Assembly (NCBI GenBank): GCA_024640585.1
Contig: JAHEEQ010000049.1
Span: 1-5,389 of the forward strand
Reading direction: 5' to 3'
DNA: 5,389 nt
From: Micrococcales bacterium
Lineage (GTDB): Bacteria; Actinomycetota; Actinomycetes; S36-B12; UBA5976
This document shows positions 1 to 5,389 of the stretch, one piece after another. Every line of letters begins with the position of its first letter. Position 1 is the stretch's first letter. The translations under genes were made by a program, and so were the position numbers. A model generated the notes under the pieces. It searched no databases. It was not told where the DNA came from and saw only the letters and a program-made list of their open reading frames with translations.

Positions 1-6
1 TCATGA
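1..6 (+). CDS. Probable 3' end of the upstream gene (argJ expected), last sense codon and stop
   Basis: Read in the frame one base upstream of argB, positions 1-3 are TCA (Ser) and 4-6 are TGA, so a gene to the left could end inside the argB start codon, giving an ATGA overlap. The next two junctions in this operon have the same ATGA arrangement, and in actinobacterial arg clusters the gene before argB is argJ (glutamate N-acetyltransferase/ornithine acetyltransferase). A C-terminal Ser is compatible with ArgJ, but one codon cannot identify a gene, so this call rests on context. Confidence 0.3.
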   Translation, partial: S

Positions 7-887
7 CAAACCGCGAACAATTGCTTGAAAAGGCAGCCACACTTGCCGAAGCGCTTCCTTGGCTTCAAAGATTCAATGGTGCAACCGTTGTGGTTAAGTA
101 CGGTGGAAACGCAATGGTTGACGAGTCGTTGCAAGCTGCATTTGCGCAAGACATAGTTTTTATGCGACTTGCTGGATTGAAACCAGTTGTTGTGCATGGT
201 GGTGGTCCGCAAATTACTTCTATGTTAGAGAAACTTGGTGTACCAAGTGAATTCAAGGGTGGATTGCGCGTTACGACTCCTGAGGTTATGAACGTTGTCC
301 GCATGGTTTTGACAGGTCAAGTTCAGCCACAATTGGTTGGTTTAATCAATGCTTATGGCCCTCGTGCAGTAGGTGTCAGTGGAGAAGATGCGCACATTTT
401 CACTGCTGAAAAGCGACTGGCTAATGTTGCTGGTGAAAAGGTCGATGTAGGTCTAGTGGGAGACGTTATTGAAATTCGCCCAGATCACATCTTTTCGCTT
501 CTGGATTCAGGAATGATCCCGGTGATTAGCACTGTGGCCACTGGTAAAGACGGACAGACTTACAACATAAACGCTGATACGGCTGCTGGAGCACTAGCGG
601 TAGCGCTGCAAGCAGAAAAACTTGTTGTTCTGACCGATGTCGAAGGTCTATATCGAAATTGGCCTGAGAGTGATGATGTAATTCGACAAATCAATGTCAA
701 AGATCTCGAAGATCTTCTGCCATCTCTTTCCTCGGGAATGATTCCGAAAATGGATGCATGCTTGCGTGCAGTAAAGGGCGGCGTATCAAGAGCGCACATT
801 ATTGATGGCCGACTTGCCCACGGATTACTTCTCGAAGTTTTCACAGACTCTGGTGTCGGCACCATGGTGATGGCGGAACCTAAATGA
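3..887 (+). CDS. argB: Acetylglutamate kinase (N-acetyl-L-glutamate 5-phosphotransferase)
   Basis: This cytoplasmic enzyme uses ATP to phosphorylate N-acetylglutamate, the second and usually rate-controlling step of arginine synthesis. The 294-residue product is a full-length amino acid kinase fold. Visible motifs are VVVKYGGN with the phosphate-binding Lys32, the glycine-rich VVVHGGGPQ loop (62-70), Arg89 in GLRVTT, which binds the acetylglutamate carboxylate, NINADTAA with Asn188 and Asp192, and SGMIPK with Lys249. These match the catalytic set known from the E. coli enzyme. About 28 residues precede the first strand, and the C-terminus reads [13 protein letters not shown]. An N-terminal helix and this type of C-terminus are typical of hexameric kinases inhibited by arginine, so feedback inhibition is likely (inference from the family). 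The ATG at 3 is chosen because it forms the ATGA overlap with the upstream gene and gives the usual length; its ribosome binding site lies outside the window. The stop overlaps the argD start. Confidence 0.97.
   Translation: MTNREQLLEKAATLAEALPWLQRFNGATVVVKYGGNAMVDESLQAAFAQDIVFMRLAGLKPVVVHGGGPQITSMLEKLGVPSEFKGGLRVTTPEVMNVVRMVLTGQVQPQLVGLINAYGPRAVGVSGEDAHIFTAEKRLANVAGEKVDVGLVGDVIEIRPDHIFSLLDSGMIPVISTVATGKDGQTYNINADTAAGALAVALQAEKLVVLTDVEGLYRNWPESDDVIRQINVKDLEDLLPSLSSGMIPKMDACLRAVKGGVSRAHIIDGRLAHGLLLEVFTDSGVGTMVMAEPK
872..878 (+). promoter_or_regulatory. Ribosome binding site of argD, inside the end of argB
   Basis: A purine-rich GGCGGAA lies five bases before the ATG at 884, within the last codons of argB. 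It supports that ATG as the argD start and, with the ATGA overlap, suggests that ribosomes finishing argB re-initiate on argD. Confidence 0.5.
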
Positions 888-2074
888 CCACAAATAAGGA
901 ACTGATCGTTAAATGGGATGAATTGATGATAGCCAACTACGGTTCGCCATCAATTGCGATTTCACATGGCACAGGTTCGTATGTTTGGGATGTTGAAGGA
1001 AAAAAATATTTAGATTTACTTGGCGGCATTGCAGTTTCGGTCTTAGGCCATAGTCACCCGAAGATTAATCAAGCGATTTCGGATCAGGCAAATAGATTGC
1101 TGCATAGCAGTAATCTGTATATGAACAGCAGTTCACTTGAGCTCGCGGCGAAACTTGTTGCTCAGTTTGAATCAACTGGGAAAGTTTTCTTCTGCCAAGA
1201 CGGTGCAACTGCAAAGGAAGCAGCGTTGAAACTAGCACGCAAACATGGATATGCATTGAAACCTGATGGCTCGAAGCAGGTTATTCTGGCAATGAAAAAT
1301 GGATTTCACGGCAGAACTAGCGGTGCACTTGCAATCACTGGCAATCCTGAAAAACGCGACAAGTTCTCCCCGTTTGGCTACGAAGTTCGATTTGTCGAAT
1401 TCAATAATCTAGATTCCCTTAATAATGAATTTGCAGATGATGTTTGTGGACTTTTTGTCGAGCCATTTCAAGGCGAAGGCGGCATGAATGCCGGGGCCAC
1501 TGATTTCTTGCAGGCCTGTGAAATGTTGTGCAAACAATTTGAAGCTCTCCTCATTGTTGACGAGGTGCAATCGGGAGTAGGAAGAACTGGAACGTTCTTC
1601 AATTACAAACAACATAATTTGCATCCAGATATTGTGACTTTAGCCAAGGGTTTAGCAGGCGGCATGCCAATCGGCGCAGTTGTTGCAACCGATTCTGCTG
1701 CAAAGAATTTTCTACCAGGGGAGCATGGTTCCACTTTTGGAGGCAATCCAGTCTCCGCCGCCGCTGCAAATTCGGTAATGGATGTGGTTACAGAGCCAAA
1801 ATTTCTTTCAAATGTTATAGAAACTTCTAGTTGGTTTGTTGAACAAATCAAAGCCCTCAATTTAAAACAAGTTGTAAATGTCCGTCACGCTGGCCACTGG
1901 TATGGAATTGAACTTTTAACAGAGACTGCGACCGATGTGACAAAAAAAGCCGCAGAAGCTGGTTTTTTGATTAATGCTGTAAAACCTAATGTGATTCGAC
2001 TAGCCCCACCTTTAGACATAACAAAATCGGAATTGCAGACATTTGTAGATGCTTTAGGAAATTTGGTGGAATGA
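884..2074 (+). CDS. argD: Acetylornithine aminotransferase (class III, PLP-dependent)
   Basis: Transfers an amino group from glutamate to N-acetylglutamate 5-semialdehyde to give N-acetylornithine; in many bacteria the enzyme also serves as succinyldiaminopimelate aminotransferase in lysine synthesis. The 396 residues match the usual length. Visible motifs are NGFHGRT with Phe141 and Arg144 (substrate binding), VEPFQGEGG (192-200), [11 protein letters not shown] with Asp226 and Gln229 contacting the PLP ring, [12 protein letters not shown] with the Schiff-base Lys255, HGSTFGGNP with Thr284 from the partner subunit, and VIRLAPPL near the C-terminus. One segment is odd: the phosphate-cup motif normally reading NSG(A/T)EANE is QDGATAKE at residues 105-112, while the flanking sequence is normal and in frame. 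The gene has ATGA overlaps at both ends. The operon position and intact Lys255 make acetylornithine the likely substrate, but the altered motif leaves room for shifted activity. Confidence 0.94.
   Translation: MTTNKELIVKWDELMIANYGSPSIAISHGTGSYVWDVEGKKYLDLLGGIAVSVLGHSHPKINQAISDQANRLLHSSNLYMNSSSLELAAKLVAQFESTGKVFFCQDGATAKEAALKLARKHGYALKPDGSKQVILAMKNGFHGRTSGALAITGNPEKRDKFSPFGYEVRFVEFNNLDSLNNEFADDVCGLFVEPFQGEGGMNAGATDFLQACEMLCKQFEALLIVDEVQSGVGRTGTFFNYKQHNLHPDIVTLAKGLAGGMPIGAVVATDSAAKNFLPGEHGSTFGGNPVSAAAANSVMDVVTEPKFLSNVIETSSWFVEQIKALNLKQVVNVRHAGHWYGIELLTETATDVTKKAAEAGFLINAVKPNVIRLAPPLDITKSELQTFVDALGNLVE
2056..2070 (+). promoter_or_regulatory. Translation initiation region of argR (two candidate SD sequences)
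   Basis: AGGAA at 2056-2060 lies ten bases before the ATG at 2071. GGTGGA at 2065-2070 abuts that ATG and is three bases before a second in-frame ATG at 2074. The sequence ATGATGA therefore offers two starts that differ by one Met; the first gives the 4-base overlap seen elsewhere in the operon. The choice does not affect the protein's domains. Confidence 0.4.
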
Positions 2075-2580
2075 TGAATGTTCCGTCCCGCACAGCTAGG
2101 CAACAGCGAATTATCGATTTGATTACTCGCGAAGAGATTCGTACTCAAAGCGCATTGCGTTCAAGGCTGATCGCAAACGGATATGAAGTTACGCAAGCAA
2201 CTTTGAGCCGCGATCTCGATGAAATCGGTGCCGTCAAAATTCAAAGTTCCTCTGGTCATTCAATTTATGCAATTGCTCCAGCAGGCGATCCGTCGCGCAT
2301 TCCACAGCCACTTTTAGACATCGACGCTCAAGCAAGATTGAGCAGAGTTGCGAATGAAGTAGTAACAGGTGTAGATGCAGCCCTGAACATAGTTGTAATT
2401 CACACAAAAGCAGGTGCTGCTCATTATCTAGGCGGTGCAATCGATCGACATGTTTGGCCAGATGTCATTGGCTCTGTTGCTGGTGATGACACCGTCATGG
2501 TCGTTACTCCGAGTGTTGAAGCAGCAACACATGTGCGAGATTTATTAATGTCGTTGATTGCAAAAGCAGATAAAAGGTAA
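2071..2580 (+). CDS. argR: Arginine repressor ArgR
   Basis: Arginine-responsive transcription factor, in known relatives a hexamer that binds ARG boxes when arginine is present and represses the biosynthetic operon. The 169 residues show the two-domain ArgR layout. The N-terminal winged helix-turn-helix (about 7-75) contains ARQQRIIDLI and the recognition element TQATLSRDLDEIG, with Ser46-Arg47 expected to contact DNA. The C-terminal oligomerisation and arginine-binding domain (about 90-165) contains TKAGAAHYLGGAID and SVAGDDTVMVV, where Gly138-Asp139-Asp140 form the arginine-binding GDD motif. It overlaps argD and precedes argH by 14 bases, so it is probably autoregulated as part of the operon. 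I saw no convincing ARG box in the window; the operator is expected upstream of the first gene. Normally argF lies directly before argR and argG directly after; neither is here. Confidence 0.96.
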   Translation: MMNVPSRTARQQRIIDLITREEIRTQSALRSRLIANGYEVTQATLSRDLDEIGAVKIQSSSGHSIYAIAPAGDPSRIPQPLLDIDAQARLSRVANEVVTGVDAALNIVVIHTKAGAAHYLGGAIDRHVWPDVIGSVAGDDTVMVVTPSVEAATHVRDLLMSLIAKADKR

Positions 2581-2584
2581 GGAA
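2576..2584 (+). promoter_or_regulatory. Ribosome binding site of argH
   Basis: GGTAAGGAA overlaps the argR stop codon, and its AAGGA core (2579-2583) ends 11 bases before the ATG at 2595. This is the clearest Shine-Dalgarno sequence in the window. It supports that ATG and ties argH translation closely to the end of argR. Confidence 0.6.
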
Positions 2585-2594
2585 TAGATTCCAG

Positions 2595-3992
2595 ATGGCT
2601 AAAGAAAAGAATTCAAATCTTTGGGGTGGCAGATTCAAAGAACCTGCATCGCTAGAGATGGTTGCTTTGAGCCGTTCTGTGCAATTTGATTGGCGGTTAG
2701 CTCCCTATGATTTACGCCAAAGTGCCGCACACGCAAAAGTTTTGCATGCTGCCAACCTTTTAACCGAAACCGAACTTGAATCCATGCTCGATGGAATTTC
2801 TACTCTTGCTGAACAGATTGCTGCCGGTTTGTTCTTGCCTTTGGATTCTGACGAAGATGTGCACTCATCGCTCGAAAGAGGGTTGATTGAAATTCTTGGC
2901 GACGATTTAGGTGGAAAGCTTCGCGCAGGTCGAAGTCGTAACGATCAAGTAGCTACAGATTTTCGAATGTATATCCGCGAACAAAGTTTCACAATTGAAA
3001 AAATGATTTCCGAACTGGCTTTTGCTTTTCTCGAACAAGCCGAAAATTATGTTGACAATCCAGCGCCTGGGTTTACTCACTTACAACATGCTCAGCCTGT
3101 TTCATTCGGTCATGAACTTGCAAAACATTGCCATGCATTGATACGAGACATTGAACGCATTAAAGATTGGCGAGATCGACATAACTATTCACCAATGGGT
3201 GCAGGAGCCCTAGCAGGCTCATCCTTGCCACTAGATCCACAAGGGGTTGCTCGAGAGCTCGAATTCCTTGGGGCGCTTTCCAACAGCATTGATGCGGTTT
3301 CTGCTCGTGATTTCGTTTCGGAATTTCTATTCGTAACCGCGCAAATAGGTATCAACTTGTCACGTATTGGTGAGGAAGTTGTGCTGTGGAATTCACGCGA
3401 ATTCGGTTGGGCAAACCTTCACGATTCATATTCCACTGGTTCTTCGATTATGCCGCAAAAGAAGAACCCCGATATTGCTGAACTATCGCGCGGAAAAGCT
3501 GGGCGACTAATTGGAGACTTAACTGGTTTCTTAGCTACTGCCAAATCTTTACCTTTTGGCTACAACCGCGATCTACAGGAAGACAAAGAACCTGTCTTTG
3601 ATGCAGTAGACACACTTTTGGTACTAATTCCCGCAGTCACAGGAATGATTAAAACAATAACCTTCAACACCGAGATTATGGAAAATTCAGCACCAACTGG
3701 CTTTGCGCTCGCGACAGATATTGCAGAGTGGCTAGTCCGAAATGGAACACCATTTCGTAAGGCTCACGAAATAGCTGGAACCTGCGTGGCATTCGCTGAA
3801 GAAAAAGGAATCGAACTTTGGGAAATTTCCGATGCAGATTTCCAATCCATTTCGCCTGAATTGCACTCGGAAGTTAGGGAAGTGCTAACTACCTCTGGGT
3901 CGATGAAGGCCCGAAATGCATTTGGTGGCACTGCGCCTGAACGAGTTCGCGAACAATTGCAAACACTGCGTGGACGTTTAGGTATCGCATAA
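2595..3992 (+). CDS. argH: Argininosuccinate lyase
   Basis: Cleaves argininosuccinate to arginine and fumarate, the last step of arginine synthesis, as a cytoplasmic homotetramer of the fumarase/aspartase superfamily. The 465 residues are full length. The N-terminal LWGGRF is typical of the family. The three conserved superfamily regions are present: GRSRNDQVATD (112-122, with Ser114-Arg115-Asn116), THLQHAQP with the catalytic-region Thr161-His162, and the signature GSSIMPQKKNP (282-292) with catalytic Ser283 and Lys289. These residue numbers coincide with those of duck delta-crystallin/argininosuccinate lyase. The C-terminal GGTAPERVREQL is also typical. The ATG start is supported by the AAGGA sequence upstream and by the position of LWGGRF near residue 9. 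It follows argR by 14 bases, with tyrS 31 bases downstream and no terminator visible between them. Its partner argG, which supplies the substrate, is absent from its usual place just upstream. Confidence 0.97.
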   Translation: MAKEKNSNLWGGRFKEPASLEMVALSRSVQFDWRLAPYDLRQSAAHAKVLHAANLLTETELESMLDGISTLAEQIAAGLFLPLDSDEDVHSSLERGLIEILGDDLGGKLRAGRSRNDQVATDFRMYIREQSFTIEKMISELAFAFLEQAENYVDNPAPGFTHLQHAQPVSFGHELAKHCHALIRDIERIKDWRDRHNYSPMGAGALAGSSLPLDPQGVARELEFLGALSNSIDAVSARDFVSEFLFVTAQIGINLSRIGEEVVLWNSREFGWANLHDSYSTGSSIMPQKKNPDIAELSRGKAGRLIGDLTGFLATAKSLPFGYNRDLQEDKEPVFDAVDTLLVLIPAVTGMIKTITFNTEIMENSAPTGFALATDIAEWLVRNGTPFRKAHEIAGTCVAFAEEKGIELWEISDADFQSISPELHSEVREVLTTSGSMKARNAFGGTAPERVREQLQTLRGRLGIA

Positions 3993-4023
3993 GAATTTCT
4001 TGCATCTAGTCCACAATACGCCT

Positions 4024-5313
4024 ATGGCATACGATGTTTTAGCAGATTTACAAGCGCGCAATCTAATTGCGCAAACAACTGATTTAGAAGAGCTAAAGGC
4101 AGCCCTATCTGCTGACTCAATATCTTTCTACTGCGGTTTTGATCCGACAGCACCAGCGCTTCACCTCGGAAATCTGGCCCAAATTGTGACCATGCGTCGT
4201 TTGCAAAATGCAGGCCATCGTCCATTAGCACTCGTGGGCGGCGCTACCGGATTGATTGGGGATCCAAGTGGAAAGACTGCAGAACGATCTCTTAATTCAA
4301 CTGAAATTGTCAATGAATGGGTCGACAGAATTTCTACATCAATGGAGAAGTTTTTCAAAACAGATGGTGCAAACGCAGTTGTTTTCGTTAACAATTATGA
4401 CTGGACTAAAAATTATTCAGCAATCTCATTGCTTCGAGACATTGGTAAACATTTCTCAGTAAATCGCATGCTTGATCGAGATGCTGTAGCGAGCCGACTT
4501 AATGGTGCGGGTATTAGTTACACGGAATTTTCTTACGTAATTTTGCAATCTCTCGACTTCGTTGAGTTGTTCCGTTTACATAATTGCATATTGCAAATTG
4601 GCGGCTCAGACCAGTGGGGAAATATCACCTCAGGGTGTGAATTAGTGCGTAAAACAGAGGGAAAAACCGTTCACGCGCTCACGACGCCATTGATTACAAA
4701 AGCTGATGGAACTAAATTTGGAAAGACAGAATCTGGAACAGTTTGGATTGATGCGCAACTCACAAGTCCTTACGCCTTTTACCAATTCTGGTTGAATTCT
4801 GATGATCGCGATTTACAAACTTATTTCAATACTTACAGTTTCAAATCTGTTCTAGAAATTTCTCAAATCATTGAACGGTCAAATGCCGAACCGCACTTAC
4901 GCATCGGTCAACGTGAATTAGCAAACGAAATTACAACGCTTGTACATGGCGAAGAAGCTGCAGTTAATGCTGCAAATGCAGGTGCAGCTTTATTTGGTCA
5001 AGCAGAATTAGATTCCATTAATGTTGAAACACTTGAATCAGCATTGCGTGAAGCTGGTTTAATTGAATTAGATGAATCAGATTTAATAGATGGAAAACTT
5101 CCTTCAATTGCAGAACTTTTTGTTCGCACTGAAATCGTAAATTCAAAAAGCGCAGCACGTCGCGCTGTTGAAGAAGGCGGCGCATACTTAAACAACGTGA
5201 AAATCACTGAATCGGATGCACCAATTGAGTTAGAACTTTTAGTTGGTAATCATCTATTGGTTTTACGGAGAGGCAAAAAGACTGTTCGCGGAGTTAAGTA
5301 TCAGGCAAATTAG
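4024..5313 (+). CDS. tyrS: Tyrosine--tRNA ligase (class I, bacterial type)
   Basis: Activates tyrosine with ATP and attaches it to tRNA-Tyr in the cytoplasm as a homodimer. From the ATG at 4024 the product has 429 residues, near the family norm. The catalytic domain shows YCGFDPT (36-42), the HIGH-type motif as His47-Leu-Gly-Asn50, SYVILQSLDF, GGSDQWGNI with Asp196 and Gln197 near the tyrosine site, and the KMSKS-equivalent KFGKT (231-235). The C-terminal S4-like RNA-binding domain (about 359-425) includes SKSAARRAVEEGGAYLNN and ends in a lysine/arginine-rich segment. A TTG at 4000 would add eight residues (MHLVHNTP). I prefer the ATG because family members start just before a segment like DLQARNLIAQTTD. 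Neither start has a convincing Shine-Dalgarno sequence. The 31-base gap to argH suggests read-through from the arg operon, possibly with an additional local promoter. tyrS beside argH is, as I recall, common in Actinobacteria. Confidence 0.96.
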   Translation: MAYDVLADLQARNLIAQTTDLEELKAALSADSISFYCGFDPTAPALHLGNLAQIVTMRRLQNAGHRPLALVGGATGLIGDPSGKTAERSLNSTEIVNEWVDRISTSMEKFFKTDGANAVVFVNNYDWTKNYSAISLLRDIGKHFSVNRMLDRDAVASRLNGAGISYTEFSYVILQSLDFVELFRLHNCILQIGGSDQWGNITSGCELVRKTEGKTVHALTTPLITKADGTKFGKTESGTVWIDAQLTSPYAFYQFWLNSDDRDLQTYFNTYSFKSVLEISQIIERSNAEPHLRIGQRELANEITTLVHGEEAAVNAANAGAALFGQAELDSINVETLESALREAGLIELDESDLIDGKLPSIAELFVRTEIVNSKSAARRAVEEGGAYLNNVKITESDAPIELELLVGNHLLVLRRGKKTVRGVKYQAN

Positions 5314-5321
5314 CCTAGATT

Positions 5322-5350
5322 CACTCACAAAATAGCTATTTTTGTGAGTG
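5322..5350 (+). terminator. Hairpin after tyrS, probable terminator lacking a U-tract
   Basis: CACTCACAAAA (5322-5332) pairs perfectly with TTTTGTGAGTG (5340-5350): an 11-bp stem around the 7-base loop TAGCTAT, starting eight bases after the tyrS stop. A T-G wobble (5321/5351) can extend the base. The bases after it (GGACGAAGG) are not T-rich, and the minus-strand continuation has no T-run either, so this is not a classic rho-independent terminator. U-tract-less hairpins have been proposed as terminators in Actinobacteria. The alternative is an RNA-stability or leader structure. Confidence 0.6.
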
Positions 5351-5374
5351 GGACGAAGGTCACACACCCTCGAT

Positions 5375-5380
5375 TTGACT
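5375..5380 (+). promoter_or_regulatory. Possible -35 element (TTGACT) of the next transcription unit
   Basis: TTGACT matches five of six bases of the TTGACA consensus and lies after the tyrS hairpin, where a new promoter would be expected. The matching -10 would fall near 5398, outside the window, so the call cannot be completed. A strong -35 of this form is usual in promoters of stable RNA genes; an rRNA operon downstream is one possibility but is not shown here. Confidence 0.25.
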
Positions 5381-5389
5381 CACTCACAG

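Larger units (their letters stand above)
5321..5388 (+). repeat. Nine-base direct repeat TCACTCACA flanking the hairpin's 3' side
   Basis: TCACTCACA occurs at 5321-5329 (the base and left arm of the hairpin) and again at 5380-5388, 59 bases on. The hairpin's right arm at 5343-5350 (TGTGAGTG) is the complement of the shared eight bases, so it could pair with either copy. The match may extend beyond the window's edge. Confidence 0.55.

Noticed and set aside
65..304. Minus-strand and out-of-frame reading frames of 60-100 codons across all five genes (for example 65-304, 560-865, 1885-2148, 4161-4394)
   Set aside because: Each lies wholly or mostly within a gene with clear family motifs on the + strand, none has a recognisable domain, and they look like chance open frames.
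700..716. Perfect 7-bp inverted repeat AAGATCT-CGA-AGATCTT inside argB
   Set aside because: It falls in the codons for Lys-Asp-Leu-Glu-Asp-Leu-Leu, where a repeated Asp-Leu naturally gives repeated GATCT. No T-run follows and the gene continues with conserved sequence.
3388..3407. Two GAATTC hexamers four bases apart in argH, resembling an ARG-box-like palindrome
   Set aside because: They encode the conserved WNSREFGW segment of argininosuccinate lyase, and they lack the A/T-rich centre and TGAAT/ATTCA form of known ARG boxes. An operator deep in the coding region is unlikely.
4000..4023. TTG-initiated N-terminal extension of TyrS
   Set aside because: It adds eight residues not expected at the N-terminus of the family and has only a poorly spaced AAGAA upstream. 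The ATG at 4024 places the conserved segment at the usual distance from the start.
5322..5350. Classic rho-independent terminator with U-tract
   Set aside because: The stem is strong, but GGACGAAGG follows on the + strand and no T-run follows on the minus strand. It is reported only as a U-tract-less hairpin.
1..5389. Mobile element, CRISPR array, tRNA gene, or foreign island in the window
   Set aside because: The genes are contiguous housekeeping genes with uniform composition. I saw no terminal inverted repeats, regularly spaced repeats, transposase or integrase motifs, or tRNA cloverleaf.

Overview
The window looks like ordinary chromosomal DNA from a free-living bacterium, most likely a streamlined, low-GC actinobacterium. 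Three things suggest this: the gene order (argB-argD-argR-argH-tyrS is a variant of the actinobacterial argCJBDFRGH cluster), the actinobacterial look of the proteins (ArgB resembles the mycobacterial enzyme in length and motifs), and a base composition that by eye is near or below 45% GC. Freshwater acI-type lineages (Nanopelagicales: Planktophila, Nanopelagicus) would fit. This placement is an inference from memory, with no database comparison.

Layout: five complete genes, all on the + strand, fill almost all of the window. argB (3-887) opens it, with an ATGA junction to an upstream gene that is probably argJ. argD (884-2074) overlaps argB by 4 bases, and argR (2071-2580) overlaps argD by 4 bases. 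argH (2595-3992) follows after 14 bases and tyrS (about 4024-5313) after 31 bases. No gap between genes could hold a promoter of its own with room to spare, so the arg genes are probably one translationally coupled operon whose promoter and ARG box lie upstream of the window. The last 76 bases hold a strong hairpin, a third copy of the hairpin arm sequence, and a TTGACT hexamer that could be the -35 element of the next transcription unit.

How the genes work together: ArgB and ArgD carry out two steps of the acetylated half of arginine synthesis (phosphorylation of N-acetylglutamate, and transamination of its semialdehyde). ArgH does the last step, argininosuccinate to arginine plus fumarate. 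ArgR senses the end product and probably represses the operon. ArgB also carries the features of arginine-feedback-sensitive kinases. argF and argG, which usually sit between argD and argR and between argR and argH, are absent from those positions. TyrS charges tRNA-Tyr and is a common neighbour of argH in Actinobacteria rather than an arginine gene.

I found no previously undescribed system. The points most worth a second look are the missing argF and argG, an altered phosphate-binding motif in ArgD, the start of tyrS without a Shine-Dalgarno sequence, and the repeat/hairpin structure after tyrS.
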